This document shows positions 1 to 6,881 of a DNA stretch of 64,000 nt, in pieces. The notes under the pieces were generated by a model. The model saw only the letters and a list, made by a program, of their open reading frames with translations, made no database searches and was not told the origin of the DNA. How positions within the stretch are numbered: the first letter of the stretch is position 1; every line of letters starts with the position of its first letter. A program made the translations under genes and the position numbers. The stretch comes from Actinocorallia aurantiaca (lineage in GTDB: Bacteria; Actinomycetota; Actinomycetes; Streptosporangiales; Streptosporangiaceae), in contig NZ_BAAATZ010000015.1 in NCBI RefSeq assembly GCF_039533685.1, positions 1 to 64,000 of the forward strand, read 5' to 3'.

Positions 1-572
1 AGAACCTTGCTCAGCTGTGGAAAATCCCTGCTAGGAAGGAAGAGCTACTGGCTATTACGGATGTCCTCTTTGAGAAGATCGGTCGAGTAACGACACATAC
101 AATCCCGCAGATCAGCCATATACCTATCCATTTGCATGCTAGATACAGCAAGGATGAGCTTCTCTCCGCATTTGGTATCGAGAAGCCACGCTCTTGGGTG
201 CAAGGCGTCCGGTGGGTAGAGCATGAAAAATCTGACGTCTTCATGGTTACGATAAACAAGTCAGGCAAGGGATTCAAACCCTCAACCATGTACAACGATC
301 GTGCAATCACTCCAACCATTTTCCAATGGGATAGCCAGAACGAGACGCGTGAGAACTCTCGAGATGGCCAGCGTTACATCAATCATGTCCAGCAGGGCTC
401 ATCTGTTCACCTCTTCATCAGGGAGAACAAGGCTGGCGCACCTCCCTATCTTTACGCAGGGCCCATGACTTACGTGAAACACGAGGGCGAGAAGCCCATG
501 AAGATCCTTTGGGAGCTAGAGCACGCCCTTCCTGCAGACGTCTTCCACTACGCCAAAGTCACTGCAAGTTAG
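1..572 (+). CDS. C-terminal part of a helicase-type protein with DUF3427 domain (5' truncated by window edge)
   Basis: The frame is open from base 3, so the gene enters from the left and only its last ~190 codons are visible. The sequence matches the DUF3427 pattern found at the C-terminus of some DEAD/DEAH superfamily II helicases: YSKDELLSAFG, then TMYNDRAITPTIF followed by WDSQN, GQRYINH, HLFIRE and PYLYAGPMTYVKHEGEKPM. The helicase motor itself would lie outside the window. DUF3427 helicases often occur in restriction or defence neighbourhoods; that role is inferred from family knowledge. Base composition is clearly lower in GC than the rest of the window, which suggests a different origin. 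An ATG at 132 lies inside the domain and is not the true start. Confidence 0.8.
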   Translation, partial: NLAQLWKIPARKEELLAITDVLFEKIGRVTTHTIPQISHIPIHLHARYSKDELLSAFGIEKPRSWVQGVRWVEHEKSDVFMVTINKSGKGFKPSTMYNDRAITPTIFQWDSQNETRENSRDGQRYINHVQQGSSVHLFIRENKAGAPPYLYAGPMTYVKHEGEKPMKILWELEHALPADVFHYAKVTAS

Positions 573-597
573 GAGAGTCGACCTAGCCTGCGCCATC

Positions 598-741
598 ATG
601 ACAACCGACCCCACCGCCAACTGGTATGCGGCCTACGGAATCCAGCACATCAACTTCCTTGCCCAACCCGGCCTGCAAAAAGCTGACTGCCTTTGCGTTC
701 GTCGTCCTCGGCACAGCACCGTTTCTCCTCAAGTCAGGTGA
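598..741 (+). pseudogene. possible truncated gene start, unrecognised
   Basis: A 47-codon reading frame begins MTTDPTANWYAAYGIQHINF, which looks like a plausible protein N-terminus, then degenerates into Arg/Ser-rich sequence and stops inside the 3' end of the metallophosphoesterase gene on the other strand. A purine-rich AGGAGA lies ~24 bases upstream, too far for a normal ribosome site. It sits exactly where base composition changes from moderate to high GC, so it could be a gene cut at a junction. No family recognised. Low confidence that it is anything but chance. Confidence 0.2.
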
Positions 742-1225
742 CAGGGACTATCTCGGCGGTGAGCAGGCGTCCGGCTTCGATCGTGAGGAGGCCGAGGGTG
801 CCGTGCGGTTGGCGGCGCCTGTCAGTGGGTGAGCCAGGGTTGAAAACGCGGAAGTCGCCGTCCGTCTCGTTCCACGGGATATGGGAGTGGCCGAAGACGA
901 CCAGGTCCGCGTCGGGAAAGGCACGGCGCAGGCGGGCGAGACGGCCTGTGGCGGCGCCGCTGTCATGGATCATCGCGACACGCAGCCCCTCCAATTCCAG
1001 TTCGAGCTGCTCGGGCGCGCCCCAGGCGGCCACGTCGGGGCCGTCGTTGTTGCCCAGGACAGCGTGGACCGGCGCGTAGGCGGCCAGTTCGTCGAGGACA
1101 TCAGGGGTACAGACGTCTCCGGCGTGCAGGATCACGTCGGCCGTGCGCAGGTGCTCGGCGACCGCGGGCGGGCAGGATCGCCACCGTCGCGGAGCGTGTG
1201 TGTCGGAGATCGCGACCACTCTCAT
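734..1225 (-). CDS. metallophosphoesterase of the YfcE/MJ0936 type
   Basis: A 163-residue calcineurin-like phosphoesterase, the usual length for the small single-domain YfcE/MJ0936 group of cytosolic phosphodiesterases. The metal-binding motifs are all present and in order: SDTH (Asp8, His10), HAGDV (Asp37), GNND (Asn60), an IHDSG His at 87 and GHSH at 112-115. A two-metal phosphodiesterase is therefore well supported, but the substrate cannot be told from sequence. The gene starts with ATG and is divergent from the unrecognised gene at 1257, with about 30 bases between the start codons. Confidence 0.88.
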   Translation of the reverse strand: MRVVAISDTHAPRRWRSCPPAVAEHLRTADVILHAGDVCTPDVLDELAAYAPVHAVLGNNDGPDVAAWGAPEQLELELEGLRVAMIHDSGAATGRLARLRRAFPDADLVVFGHSHIPWNETDGDFRVFNPGSPTDRRRQPHGTLGLLTIEAGRLLTAEIVPVT

Positions 1226-1256
1226 CCGTCCGTCCTTCCTTCACCGTGTCCTCCCC

Positions 1257-1802
1257 ATGGGATCACAGGCCGGCTGGACGATCTGGTGCGCGGCCGTGGA
1301 AGGAAATGTCAGTCGGTCAAGGCAGACTTGGGCCGTGGACGGCGAATTCTTCGAGCAGGTGCATGAGGTGGTGCGAGGCGCCCTTCCCCGGGCTCTCGGG
1401 GAGCCTCGGATCAAGGTGCGGCACAACGGGATCAAGGTCTGGTTCGGTGAGGCCGTCCGGGAGCACTACGAAGCCCAGGTGATCCGTCCGGACGGGGTTC
1501 CGGGGGCTGAGCACTTCGCGCTCGAAGTCGGGTTCCACGCCGAACACGGCAAGGCCGAGGAGAACGACGCGGTCCTGGCCAGGTTGCGGTCCGGCGAGCA
1601 GACGTGGCGGGCCGAGCTCGGGGACGACCCCGTGGCGGGGGACTTCCTCGGCCACCGGATCTGGCGTCGGCTCTCGGAGACCTGGCCCGATCCCGCGGAT
1701 TCGGGCTCCGACCTGGCGTTCGAGGTGGGGGTCCGGTTGGCCGACTACATCCGCGTCATCGAGCCTCTCCGCGGCGAAGGAACCGGACGAGGCCGCCGTT
1801 GA
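1257..1802 (+). CDS. hypothetical protein, 181 residues
   Basis: Not recognised. The frame is open from 1143, but its first 38 codons overlap the divergent metallophosphoesterase gene, so ATG 1257 is chosen; GTG 1335 (VDGEFFEQ...) is another candidate. The protein is soluble, rich in Glu, Arg and aromatic residues (for example VHEVVRGALPRALGEPRIKV and WFGEAVREHYEAQVI), and has no signal peptide or membrane segment. The composition and regular alternation suggest a real alpha/beta cytosolic protein. It ends 24 bases before the stop of a convergent gene. Confidence 0.55.
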   Translation: MGSQAGWTIWCAAVEGNVSRSRQTWAVDGEFFEQVHEVVRGALPRALGEPRIKVRHNGIKVWFGEAVREHYEAQVIRPDGVPGAEHFALEVGFHAEHGKAEENDAVLARLRSGEQTWRAELGDDPVAGDFLGHRIWRRLSETWPDPADSGSDLAFEVGVRLADYIRVIEPLRGEGTGRGRR

Positions 1803-1826
1803 GAAGATCCTGATCACTGCACCGGC

Positions 1827-2372
1827 TCAGTGCCGTTCCAGTTCCCGGTAGTGACGTCTGCGGTCGGCGAGGAGTCGAGCGACCTGCTCGTCGGTGGTGC
1901 CGTCCATCCGGTGGAGGTATTCGAGCAGGTGATCGCGCTGAGGATGGCCGCTGTCGGCGACGTACCGGAGGACGGGTTCGACGCCCGCGGCGTAGACGAT
2001 CCGGTGGGGCATGATGCCCCAGGTGTCGAAGCTCCGATAGGCCGCTTCCCACAGGAGCCAGACGTCCTGGACTCGGCGATGTTCGGCGAGCAGGATCGCG
2101 GCGCGCTCGATGCTGGAGTTGAAGCCCCAGATGTGCCCGTGCATGTGCGTCTCCTGGACGAGCAGGAAACGCGCGAACTCGATGTCGGCGAGGCCGGGAA
2201 GGCGGATCAGGTCATCGAGCACCTGCTGCCGGTCTTCCCACGCCAGATCAACAGGTAGGCCGTCGTCGTGACCGCCTTCGAAGGCGAGCAGGGACCAGAG
2301 TTCAGGGTCCTCCAGCCACCATGCCGGCTCGGGAACCGTGCTGGTGGCTGGAGGATGCCGCGGGACGGACAT
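1827..2372 (-). CDS. hypothetical protein, 181 residues
   Basis: Not recognised. The start ATG 2372 is preceded by GGAG at a 7-base spacing on the minus strand; the open frame extends to 2477 but would overlap the neighbouring VOC gene. The protein has a Trp-rich N-terminus (PAWWLEDPELWSLLAFEGGHDD) followed by helices rich in Asp, Arg and Leu, ending DRRRHYRELERH. No membrane segments. It lies downstream of the VOC protein gene on the same strand with an ~88-base gap, so co-transcription is possible. The codons near its 5' end contain a long inverted repeat, listed separately. Confidence 0.55.
   Translation of the reverse strand: MSVPRHPPATSTVPEPAWWLEDPELWSLLAFEGGHDDGLPVDLAWEDRQQVLDDLIRLPGLADIEFARFLLVQETHMHGHIWGFNSSIERAAILLAEHRRVQDVWLLWEAAYRSFDTWGIMPHRIVYAAGVEPVLRYVADSGHPQRDHLLEYLHRMDGTTDEQVARLLADRRRHYRELERH
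2308..2355. repeat. 14-bp perfect inverted repeat inside a coding region
   Basis: Arms at 2308-2321 and 2342-2355 (TCCTCCAGCCACCA and its complement) are perfectly matched around a 20-base loop. The element lies ~17-64 bases downstream of the start codon of the unrecognised minus-strand gene, so its mRNA could form a stable hairpin close to the ribosome entry region. Confidence 0.75.
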
Positions 2373-2460
2373 GTGTGCGCTCCGATCAGGTGTACGCACC
2401 CAGCTTCGCACCGCGAGTGGCGGGTCGCCGTCAACGGTCAGGCCGTCGGCGCCAGCGGCA

Positions 2461-2997
2461 TCAGGCATGCTCCTCATCGTCGCCAGGACCGGCGCTCGGT
2501 GGGGTGATCCCGATGGCTTCCAGGTTCCGCGCCTCCTGGCTGGCCGGATCGAAGGGCTTCGCCGCGGTGAAGATGACCCGTGCGTTCTCGGGGGTGATCA
2601 CCTCCACATCGCGGGTGTTCCAGGGGGTGTCCCGTGGGCCGTCGACCGAGTCCGGGCGCAGCGCCCGGCAGGCCTCGACGAGGGAGTCGACCTGGCTGAG
2701 CACGCCCGAGAAGCTGAAGCTCACCGCCGGTGTCTGCTCCGGAACGCTCTCCGCCTGGACGAGGAGTACGTCCTGGAACGCCCACCGGCGCAGATGCACC
2801 AGCGTGCCGGGGACGCCGAACAGCTCGAAGAATCCGAGCCCGCGAGTCCAGAAGTCCACCGACTCCGCCAGATCGCTCGTGGGGATCGTCACGAACGCGG
2901 GCATTCCATAGATGCCGCGGAACGGCTCCGGCGGAACCGCGTCCGGGCCGGGATCGGGCACGGGACTGATCTCGAATGCGTTGTAGTAATCGCTCAT
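2461..2997 (-). CDS. VOC (glyoxalase/bleomycin-resistance) superfamily protein
   Basis: A 178-residue protein with one clear VOC module: residues ~30-150 run from MPAFVTIPTSDLAESVDFWT through LGFFELFG and FQDVLLVQ to a second beta-alpha-beta half ending in TPENARVIFTAAKPFDP. VOC proteins are metal-dependent lyases, dioxygenases or drug-binding proteins that act as dimers; which of these applies here is unknown. ATG 2997 is chosen over the upstream in-frame start at 3006 because a MerR-type promoter places the transcription start at or next to this ATG, predicting a leaderless mRNA. No MerR gene is adjacent. Confidence 0.75.
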   Translation of the reverse strand: MSDYYNAFEISPVPDPGPDAVPPEPFRGIYGMPAFVTIPTSDLAESVDFWTRGLGFFELFGVPGTLVHLRRWAFQDVLLVQAESVPEQTPAVSFSFSGVLSQVDSLVEACRALRPDSVDGPRDTPWNTRDVEVITPENARVIFTAAKPFDPASQEARNLEAIGITPPSAGPGDDEEHA

Positions 2998-3004
2998 GCA
3001 CCCC

Positions 3005-3035
3005 ACCCTCCAGCCTCACGCGACGTGAGGGTCAA
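3005..3035 (-). promoter_or_regulatory. MerR-type promoter of the VOC gene with dyad in the spacer
   Basis: Read on the minus strand: TTGACC (-35, 3035-3030), a 19-base spacer and GAGGGT (-10, 3010-3005). The spacer holds a perfect 7-bp dyad with 3-bp centre (arms 3014-3020 and 3024-3030; minus-strand CCTCACG/CGTGAGG around TCG, overlapping the end of the -35). A 19-bp spacer with a central dyad is the hallmark of promoters untwisted by MerR-family activators. The -10 ends 8 bases before the ATG. Confidence 0.7.
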
Positions 3036-3037
3036 AC

Positions 3038-3258
3038 CCTCACGGGGTGGGGCCGAAACCGTCCGAAGCTCGATCAGACTCGTCGATCCGGCTCATGCCC
3101 GCCGTCGTGGCCCTTCGGCTCTGGGTCACCGAGTTCGTCGAACTGCACTTCCAGGTGCCGAACTGTAGGCGGTGTCCGCCGAAGCCTCCTGGCGGTCTGC
3201 GATTGCGCTGAGACCACGGCTCATGTTGTTCGGGTCTTCTCTGCCGCATCATCGGCAT
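3038..3258. repeat. diverged direct repeat, copy A (upstream of the Nudix gene)
   Basis: This stretch aligns along most of its length with 3934-4179. Shared blocks in the same order include CCCTCACGGG, CGATCCGGC, GTCGTGGCCCTT, TTCGTCGAACTGCA, CTGTAGGCGGTGT and finally ATCAT close to each start codon. Each copy ends at the ATG of a different gene. No intact reading frame is shared by the two copies. Confidence 0.65.
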
Positions 3259-3741
3259 ATGGGCGTACAGCGGCGGGACGCGGCGCGGGTCGTTCTGATC
3301 GATTCCAGAGGGCGGGTTCTGCTCTTCAAGTATCTGCTTTCCGAGCCGTGGGCCTGCGAGGGCTGGATGCTGCCCGGAGGGCGCATAGAACCGGGTGAAT
3401 CGCCTGAGGTCACGGCGTCACGCGAGCTGCTGGAGGAGACCGGGCTGACGCCGGACGAGCTGTGGGGGCCCGTTGCGACGAACTCCGGCGAGTGGTCGCT
3501 GGCCGCTCGCCGTTTCACCACAGTGAACTGGTTCTACGTCGCCCGAACCACCGTGACCGCGGTCGACCTGACCGGGCAGTCGGCACCGGAACGTCAGAGC
3601 CTTCTCGCCCATCGCTGGTGGAGCTCGGCCGAACTGGAGGCCACACAGGACGTCGTGCTGCCGCCACGGCTGGCTCCGCTGCTGCGTGCGGTGCTCGCCG
3701 GTGACCTCGATGCCGAACCGCTGACCCTGCCCTGGCGCTGA
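3259..3741 (+). CDS. Nudix hydrolase
   Basis: A 160-residue single-domain Nudix protein. The Nudix box is complete and canonical at residues 41-63: G-x5-E-x7-R-E-L-L-E-E-x-G-L (GRIEPGE...SRELLEETGL), supplying the catalytic metal-binding helix. Such enzymes hydrolyse nucleoside diphosphates linked to another group, coenzymes or damaged nucleotides in the cytosol; the substrate is unknown. The frame is open from 3172, but residues before MGVQRRDAARVVLID fall in the repeated intergenic sequence, so ATG 3259 is preferred. It stands alone between two copies of the diverged repeat. Confidence 0.85.
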   Translation: MGVQRRDAARVVLIDSRGRVLLFKYLLSEPWACEGWMLPGGRIEPGESPEVTASRELLEETGLTPDELWGPVATNSGEWSLAARRFTTVNWFYVARTTVTAVDLTGQSAPERQSLLAHRWWSSAELEATQDVVLPPRLAPLLRAVLAGDLDAEPLTLPWR

Positions 3742-3758
3742 CCGCCGACCAGGCCGGA

Positions 3759-3869
3759 TCAGCAGGAGGAATCGGTGGACGAAGCCGACGCGAGGGCGAG
3801 CTCGATCCGGCGCCTTGTGATGTCGACTTGAACGAGCTTCACCGTGAGGACGTCACCGATCTCTACGGT
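3759..3869 (-). pseudogene. remnant of an S1 RNA-binding domain (C-terminal end)
   Basis: Thirty-six minus-strand codons read TVEIGDVLTVKLVQVDITRR, then RIELALASASSTDSSC and a stop. The first ~28 residues match the last two strands of an S1/OB-fold domain (VGD-L-VKV--VD--RRRIEL-L). No in-frame start or first half of the domain was found upstream, where the diverged repeat begins, so it reads as a broken gene end. It lies in the 438-base gap between the Nudix and HTH-like genes. Confidence 0.4.
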
Positions 3870-3933
3870 CCTCCCTGCTGGTGCGGCACCGCTCGACCGG
3901 AAACGCCCTCGAACAGAACAGCTCGGCCCCAAG

Positions 3934-4179
3934 CCCTCACGGGACGGGGACGGCGCCGTCTGAATCCTGACCAGCCCGCCGATCCGGCCCGTGCTCGCTG
4001 TCGTGGCCCTTTGACTTCGGGCCGCTGGATTCGTCGAACTGCAGGTCTAGGTGTGAGCTGTAGGCGGTGTTCGACGGATTCGCCTGCCGGTCGGCGGTTT
4101 CGTCTGCGGTCGCTACCGGGATCCCGCGAAGACCGATGTTCTTGCGCCCGGACCTAAGCGTCAGGGATCATTGACGATT
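3934..4179. repeat. diverged direct repeat, copy B (upstream of the HTH-like gene)
   Basis: Second copy of the sequence at 3038-3258, with several small insertions. It ends directly at the ATG of the next gene, as copy A does. Together with the S1 remnant it fills the 3742-4179 gap; nothing else was seen there. Confidence 0.65.
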
Positions 4180-4656
4180 ATGAAGTGGAGATTTGCTGAC
4201 GTCCCCGACCACGAGGGCTTCGCCGCGCCGATGCTTCCCAACGGCGAACTGCTCCTGTCCGCCGGCGCTTTCACCGACGCCTTCATCGGCTGCCAGGCCG
4301 CGTGCTCCTGCGGCTGGATCGACCGGCGCCGTTTCCCGGCCACGCCGGAGGGCGCCAAGAACGCGGAGTACCAGTGGCTGAGCAGGCACATCCCTTCGCT
4401 GCTCGCCGCCGCACCTCCTAGAGAACTCGTGATCAAGTCGACCCTCCTGTGCGAGCAGACCATGAAGCTCGCCGCCGAGCGTCCCCTCGCCGCCCTCTCC
4501 CTGCTCTCCCAAGTCGAGGCGTGGCAGCGAGCCCTGCTCAACCAGGCCGCCGCTCAAGCCCGGGAGATCGGCGCCTCCTGGGCCGAGATAGGAGAGACGA
4601 TGGGCATCTCCAAGCAGGCCGCTCACGAACGGTTCAAGGCACACGTGAACACATAA
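4180..4656 (+). CDS. protein with C-terminal sigma-like helix-turn-helix
   Basis: A 158-residue cytosolic protein. The first ~50 residues hold a Cys pair (CQAACSCGW), the middle is helical, and the C-terminus (residues ~125-155, WAEIGETMGISKQAAHERF) is a helix-turn-helix of the kind seen in small actinobacterial regulators that use a sigma-region-4-like motif. ATG 4180 is preferred over TTG 4171. A DNA-binding role is likely from the motif; its targets are unknown. It is convergent with the TetR gene, 32 bases away. Confidence 0.6.
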   Translation: MKWRFADVPDHEGFAAPMLPNGELLLSAGAFTDAFIGCQAACSCGWIDRRRFPATPEGAKNAEYQWLSRHIPSLLAAAPPRELVIKSTLLCEQTMKLAAERPLAALSLLSQVEAWQRALLNQAAAQAREIGASWAEIGETMGISKQAAHERFKAHVNT

Positions 4657-4688
4657 GGACAAGGCGATGGAACAACGGGTCGCCCGGG

Positions 4689-5276
4689 TCAGGTGGTGGC
4701 GAAGGCGGAAAAGGCCTGATCCAGCAGGGCGGCCAGGTCCTCTCCCCCGTTGGACGCGGACCAGTGGGTGACGGCGATGCTCAGGCAGTCGAGAGCGGCG
4801 GCGGCGCGGACGGCCGCGACCAAAGGATCGGGCCGGGAAGAGCGGTCGGTGAGGACTCGGGTCAGGGCGGGGAGCCAGCTGGCCTGCTTTTCGAGCTGAC
4901 GGTTGCGGAGGGCGGGGCTCTCCTGGATGAGGCGGGTGATGGCGAGAGAGCCCGACGGGTCGGCGCGGTAGGCGTCGATGAAGGGGTCGAGGCAGCGGCG
5001 GAGGGCCGTCCAATCGCCTTCGCCGTAGGGACGGGCGCAAAGGGCGACGGCGGCTTGTGCGCCCAGGTCGTCCATGGCACCGAGGACCGCTTCCTCTTTG
5101 CTGCCGAAGTAGCGCAGGAAGGTGCTGCGTGAGACGCCGGCGGCCGCGGCGACGTCGTTGAGCGTCACCTGGTCGAAGCCTTCTCGGCGGAACAGTTCGA
5201 TGGCGGCCTGCGCGAGTTCGGCCCGGATCGCCGTACGGGCGATGTCTCTGGTCTTGGCGCGGGTCGGGTCTTCCAC
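4689..5276 (-). CDS. TetR/AcrR family transcriptional regulator
   Basis: A 195-residue regulator. The N-terminal TetR HTH (residues ~20-65: FRREGFDQVTLNDVAAAAGV, then SRSTFLRYFGSKEEAV) is typical; the C-terminal helical ligand domain is unclassified. Starts with GTG. It is divergent from the SDR gene at 5413 across a 136-base region with an inverted repeat, so it probably represses that gene and itself; this is inference from arrangement. Confidence 0.88.
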   Translation of the reverse strand: MEDPTRAKTRDIARTAIRAELAQAAIELFRREGFDQVTLNDVAAAAGVSRSTFLRYFGSKEEAVLGAMDDLGAQAAVALCARPYGEGDWTALRRCLDPFIDAYRADPSGSLAITRLIQESPALRNRQLEKQASWLPALTRVLTDRSSRPDPLVAAVRAAAALDCLSIAVTHWSASNGGEDLAALLDQAFSAFATT

Positions 5277-5314
5277 CGGCAGAGGCTACCAGCGGTGGCA
5301 TCTGCTCGCGATAT

Positions 5315-5348
5315 TGAAACTGCGTTGCTACTCTGACACCGAGTTTCA
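5315..5348. promoter_or_regulatory. candidate TetR operator in the TetR/SDR divergent promoter
   Basis: Perfect 7-bp inverted repeat TGAAACT (5315-5321) ... AGTTTCA (5342-5348) with a 20-base centre, in the most AT-rich part of the shared promoter. Its position suggests the TetR binding site, but the wide spacing means two half-sites or two dimers are possible. Confidence 0.45.
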
Positions 5349-5412
5349 CCCTAGATATGTCGATCCAGGCAGGGAATGGCATTTCGCCGGGTCTGGACGC
5401 GAGAAGGAGACG

Positions 5413-6231
5413 ATGATGTCCACCGCTGAGGTATCGGGTAGATCGCTGGCCGAGCTCGTCTCCCTTCAGGGGCGGCGCGCGGTGGTGACGGGCGGGGCCC
5501 GCGGGCTCGGCAGGGCGATCGCGGAGCGGCTGGCGGAGGCGGGCGCCGACCTGCTGATCGGCGACATCGAGGAGGAGCTCGCCGCGTCCACGGCCAAGGA
5601 GATCGCGGAACGCCACGGGGTGCGTGCGATCAGCGCCGCCATGGACGTCACCGACGCGGCGTCCGTGAAGTCGGCCGTGGACCGCGCGGTCACCGAGCTG
5701 GGCGGCCTGGAGATCTGGGTGAACAACGCGGGTGTCTTCCCGGCCGTCCCGCTGCTGGAGATGAGCGAGGAGACCTGGGACGAGGTCTTCGCGGTGAACG
5801 CGCGCGGCACCTTCGTCGGGGCGCGCGAAGCGGCACGGCAGATGGCCGCCGCGGGCAACGGCGGCGTGATCGTGAACGTCGTCTCCACCGCCGGTTTCCG
5901 CGGGAGTGCGCCCGGCCTCGCCGCCTACGTCGGCTCCAAGCACGCGGTGCGTGGCCTCACGCGCGAGATGGCGCTCGAACTCGCGCCGCTCGGCGTCCGG
6001 GTGCTCGGAGTGGCGCCGAGCTTCGTTCCCACCGAGGGCAACAAGCTGGCCGCGGCTGCCGCCGGATTCGACCTCGACGGTATCCCGCCGACGGACCTCA
6101 TGTTCGCGGCTCCGATCGGCAGGGCCGGCGTGCCGGATGACATCGCCAGAGTCGTGCTGTTCTGCGCCTCGGACATGGCGGCCTTCATGACGGGCAGCAC
6201 GCTGCTGGCCGACGGCGGCACCATGGCCTGA
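5413..6231 (+). CDS. SDR family NAD(P)-dependent oxidoreductase
   Basis: A 272-residue classical short-chain dehydrogenase/reductase. The Rossmann glycine motif is TGGARGLG (residues ~27-34), followed by NNAG, a catalytic Ser region (VNVVSTAGF) and Y-x3-K (AYVGSKHA), ending with the usual GSTLLADGG. All catalytic residues are present, so it should be an active NAD(P)H-dependent alcohol/ketone oxidoreductase; the substrate is unknown. The start is ATG 5413 behind GAGAAGGAG; an ATG follows immediately at 5416. Probably controlled by the divergent TetR protein. Confidence 0.9.
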   Translation: MMSTAEVSGRSLAELVSLQGRRAVVTGGARGLGRAIAERLAEAGADLLIGDIEEELAASTAKEIAERHGVRAISAAMDVTDAASVKSAVDRAVTELGGLEIWVNNAGVFPAVPLLEMSEETWDEVFAVNARGTFVGAREAARQMAAAGNGGVIVNVVSTAGFRGSAPGLAAYVGSKHAVRGLTREMALELAPLGVRVLGVAPSFVPTEGNKLAAAAAGFDLDGIPPTDLMFAAPIGRAGVPDDIARVVLFCASDMAAFMTGSTLLADGGTMA

Positions 6232-6245
6232 CCAGGCCCTGCGTG

Positions 6246-6881
6246 TCAGCGGTTGAGGTAAGCGAGCACGGCCTGAACCCTTCGGTGGCCGCTGTCGGTG
6301 GGAGACAGGCCGAGCTTCGCGAAGATGTTGCCGATGTGCTTGTGGACGGCGTTCAGCGTTATCGCCAGCCGGTCGGCGACGGTCGTGTTGTCGTGGCCCT
6401 CGGCCATGAGGGCGAGCACCTCCTGCTCTCGAGGGGTCAGCTCGGCGAGAGGGTCGCGGCTGAGGAGGAGCTGGGAGACGACCTGCGGGTCCATCGCGGT
6501 GCCGCCCGCGGCGACGCGGCGCAGCGCGTCGGTGAACTCCGCGACCCGCCCCACCCGGTCCTTGAGCAGGTAGCCGATGCCTCCGCGGCCGTCGGAGAGC
6601 AGTTCCCTGGCGTACTCCCGCTCCACGTACTGCGACAGCACCAGCACCGGCAGGTCCTGGTGGAGGCTGCGCGCCTGGAGAGCGGCGTGAATCCCCTCGT
6701 CCTTGAAGGTCGGTGGGAGCCGCACGTCGACGATCGTCACGTCGGGGCGGTGCTCGGCGACGGCGGCCAGAAAGCCGGGAGCGTCACGGGCGACCGCGGC
6801 GACCTCGAAGCCCTTGGCGGCCAGCAGCAGCTCCAGACCGCTGGACAACAGCACGTTGTCCTCGACGATCACTACCCGCAC
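6246..6881 (-). CDS. NarL/FixJ family response regulator
   Basis: A 211-residue two-component response regulator. The receiver domain (1-120) has the acidic pair EDN at 7-9, phospho-acceptor Asp52 (VTIVDVRLPP) and the Lys in YLLKDR. The LuxR-type HTH lies at ~145-200 (LTPREQEVLALMAEG, then VHKHIGNIFAKLGL). GTG start, overlapping the 3' end of the kinase gene by 10 bases, so the pair is translationally coupled. It should be phosphorylated by the neighbouring kinase and act on unknown promoters. Confidence 0.93.
   Translation of the reverse strand: MRVVIVEDNVLLSSGLELLLAAKGFEVAAVARDAPGFLAAVAEHRPDVTIVDVRLPPTFKDEGIHAALQARSLHQDLPVLVLSQYVEREYARELLSDGRGGIGYLLKDRVGRVAEFTDALRRVAAGGTAMDPQVVSQLLLSRDPLAELTPREQEVLALMAEGHDNTTVADRLAITLNAVHKHIGNIFAKLGLSPTDSGHRRVQAVLAYLNR

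Noticed and set aside
573..733. tRNA or attachment site at the composition break
   Set aside because: No cloverleaf or clear direct repeat could be found by eye; a search beyond the left edge would be needed.
4168..5943. 591-residue open frame on the minus strand
   Set aside because: It runs across the HTH-like, TetR and SDR genes in other frames, has Arg/Pro-rich composition typical of GC-driven shadow frames, and shows no family motif.
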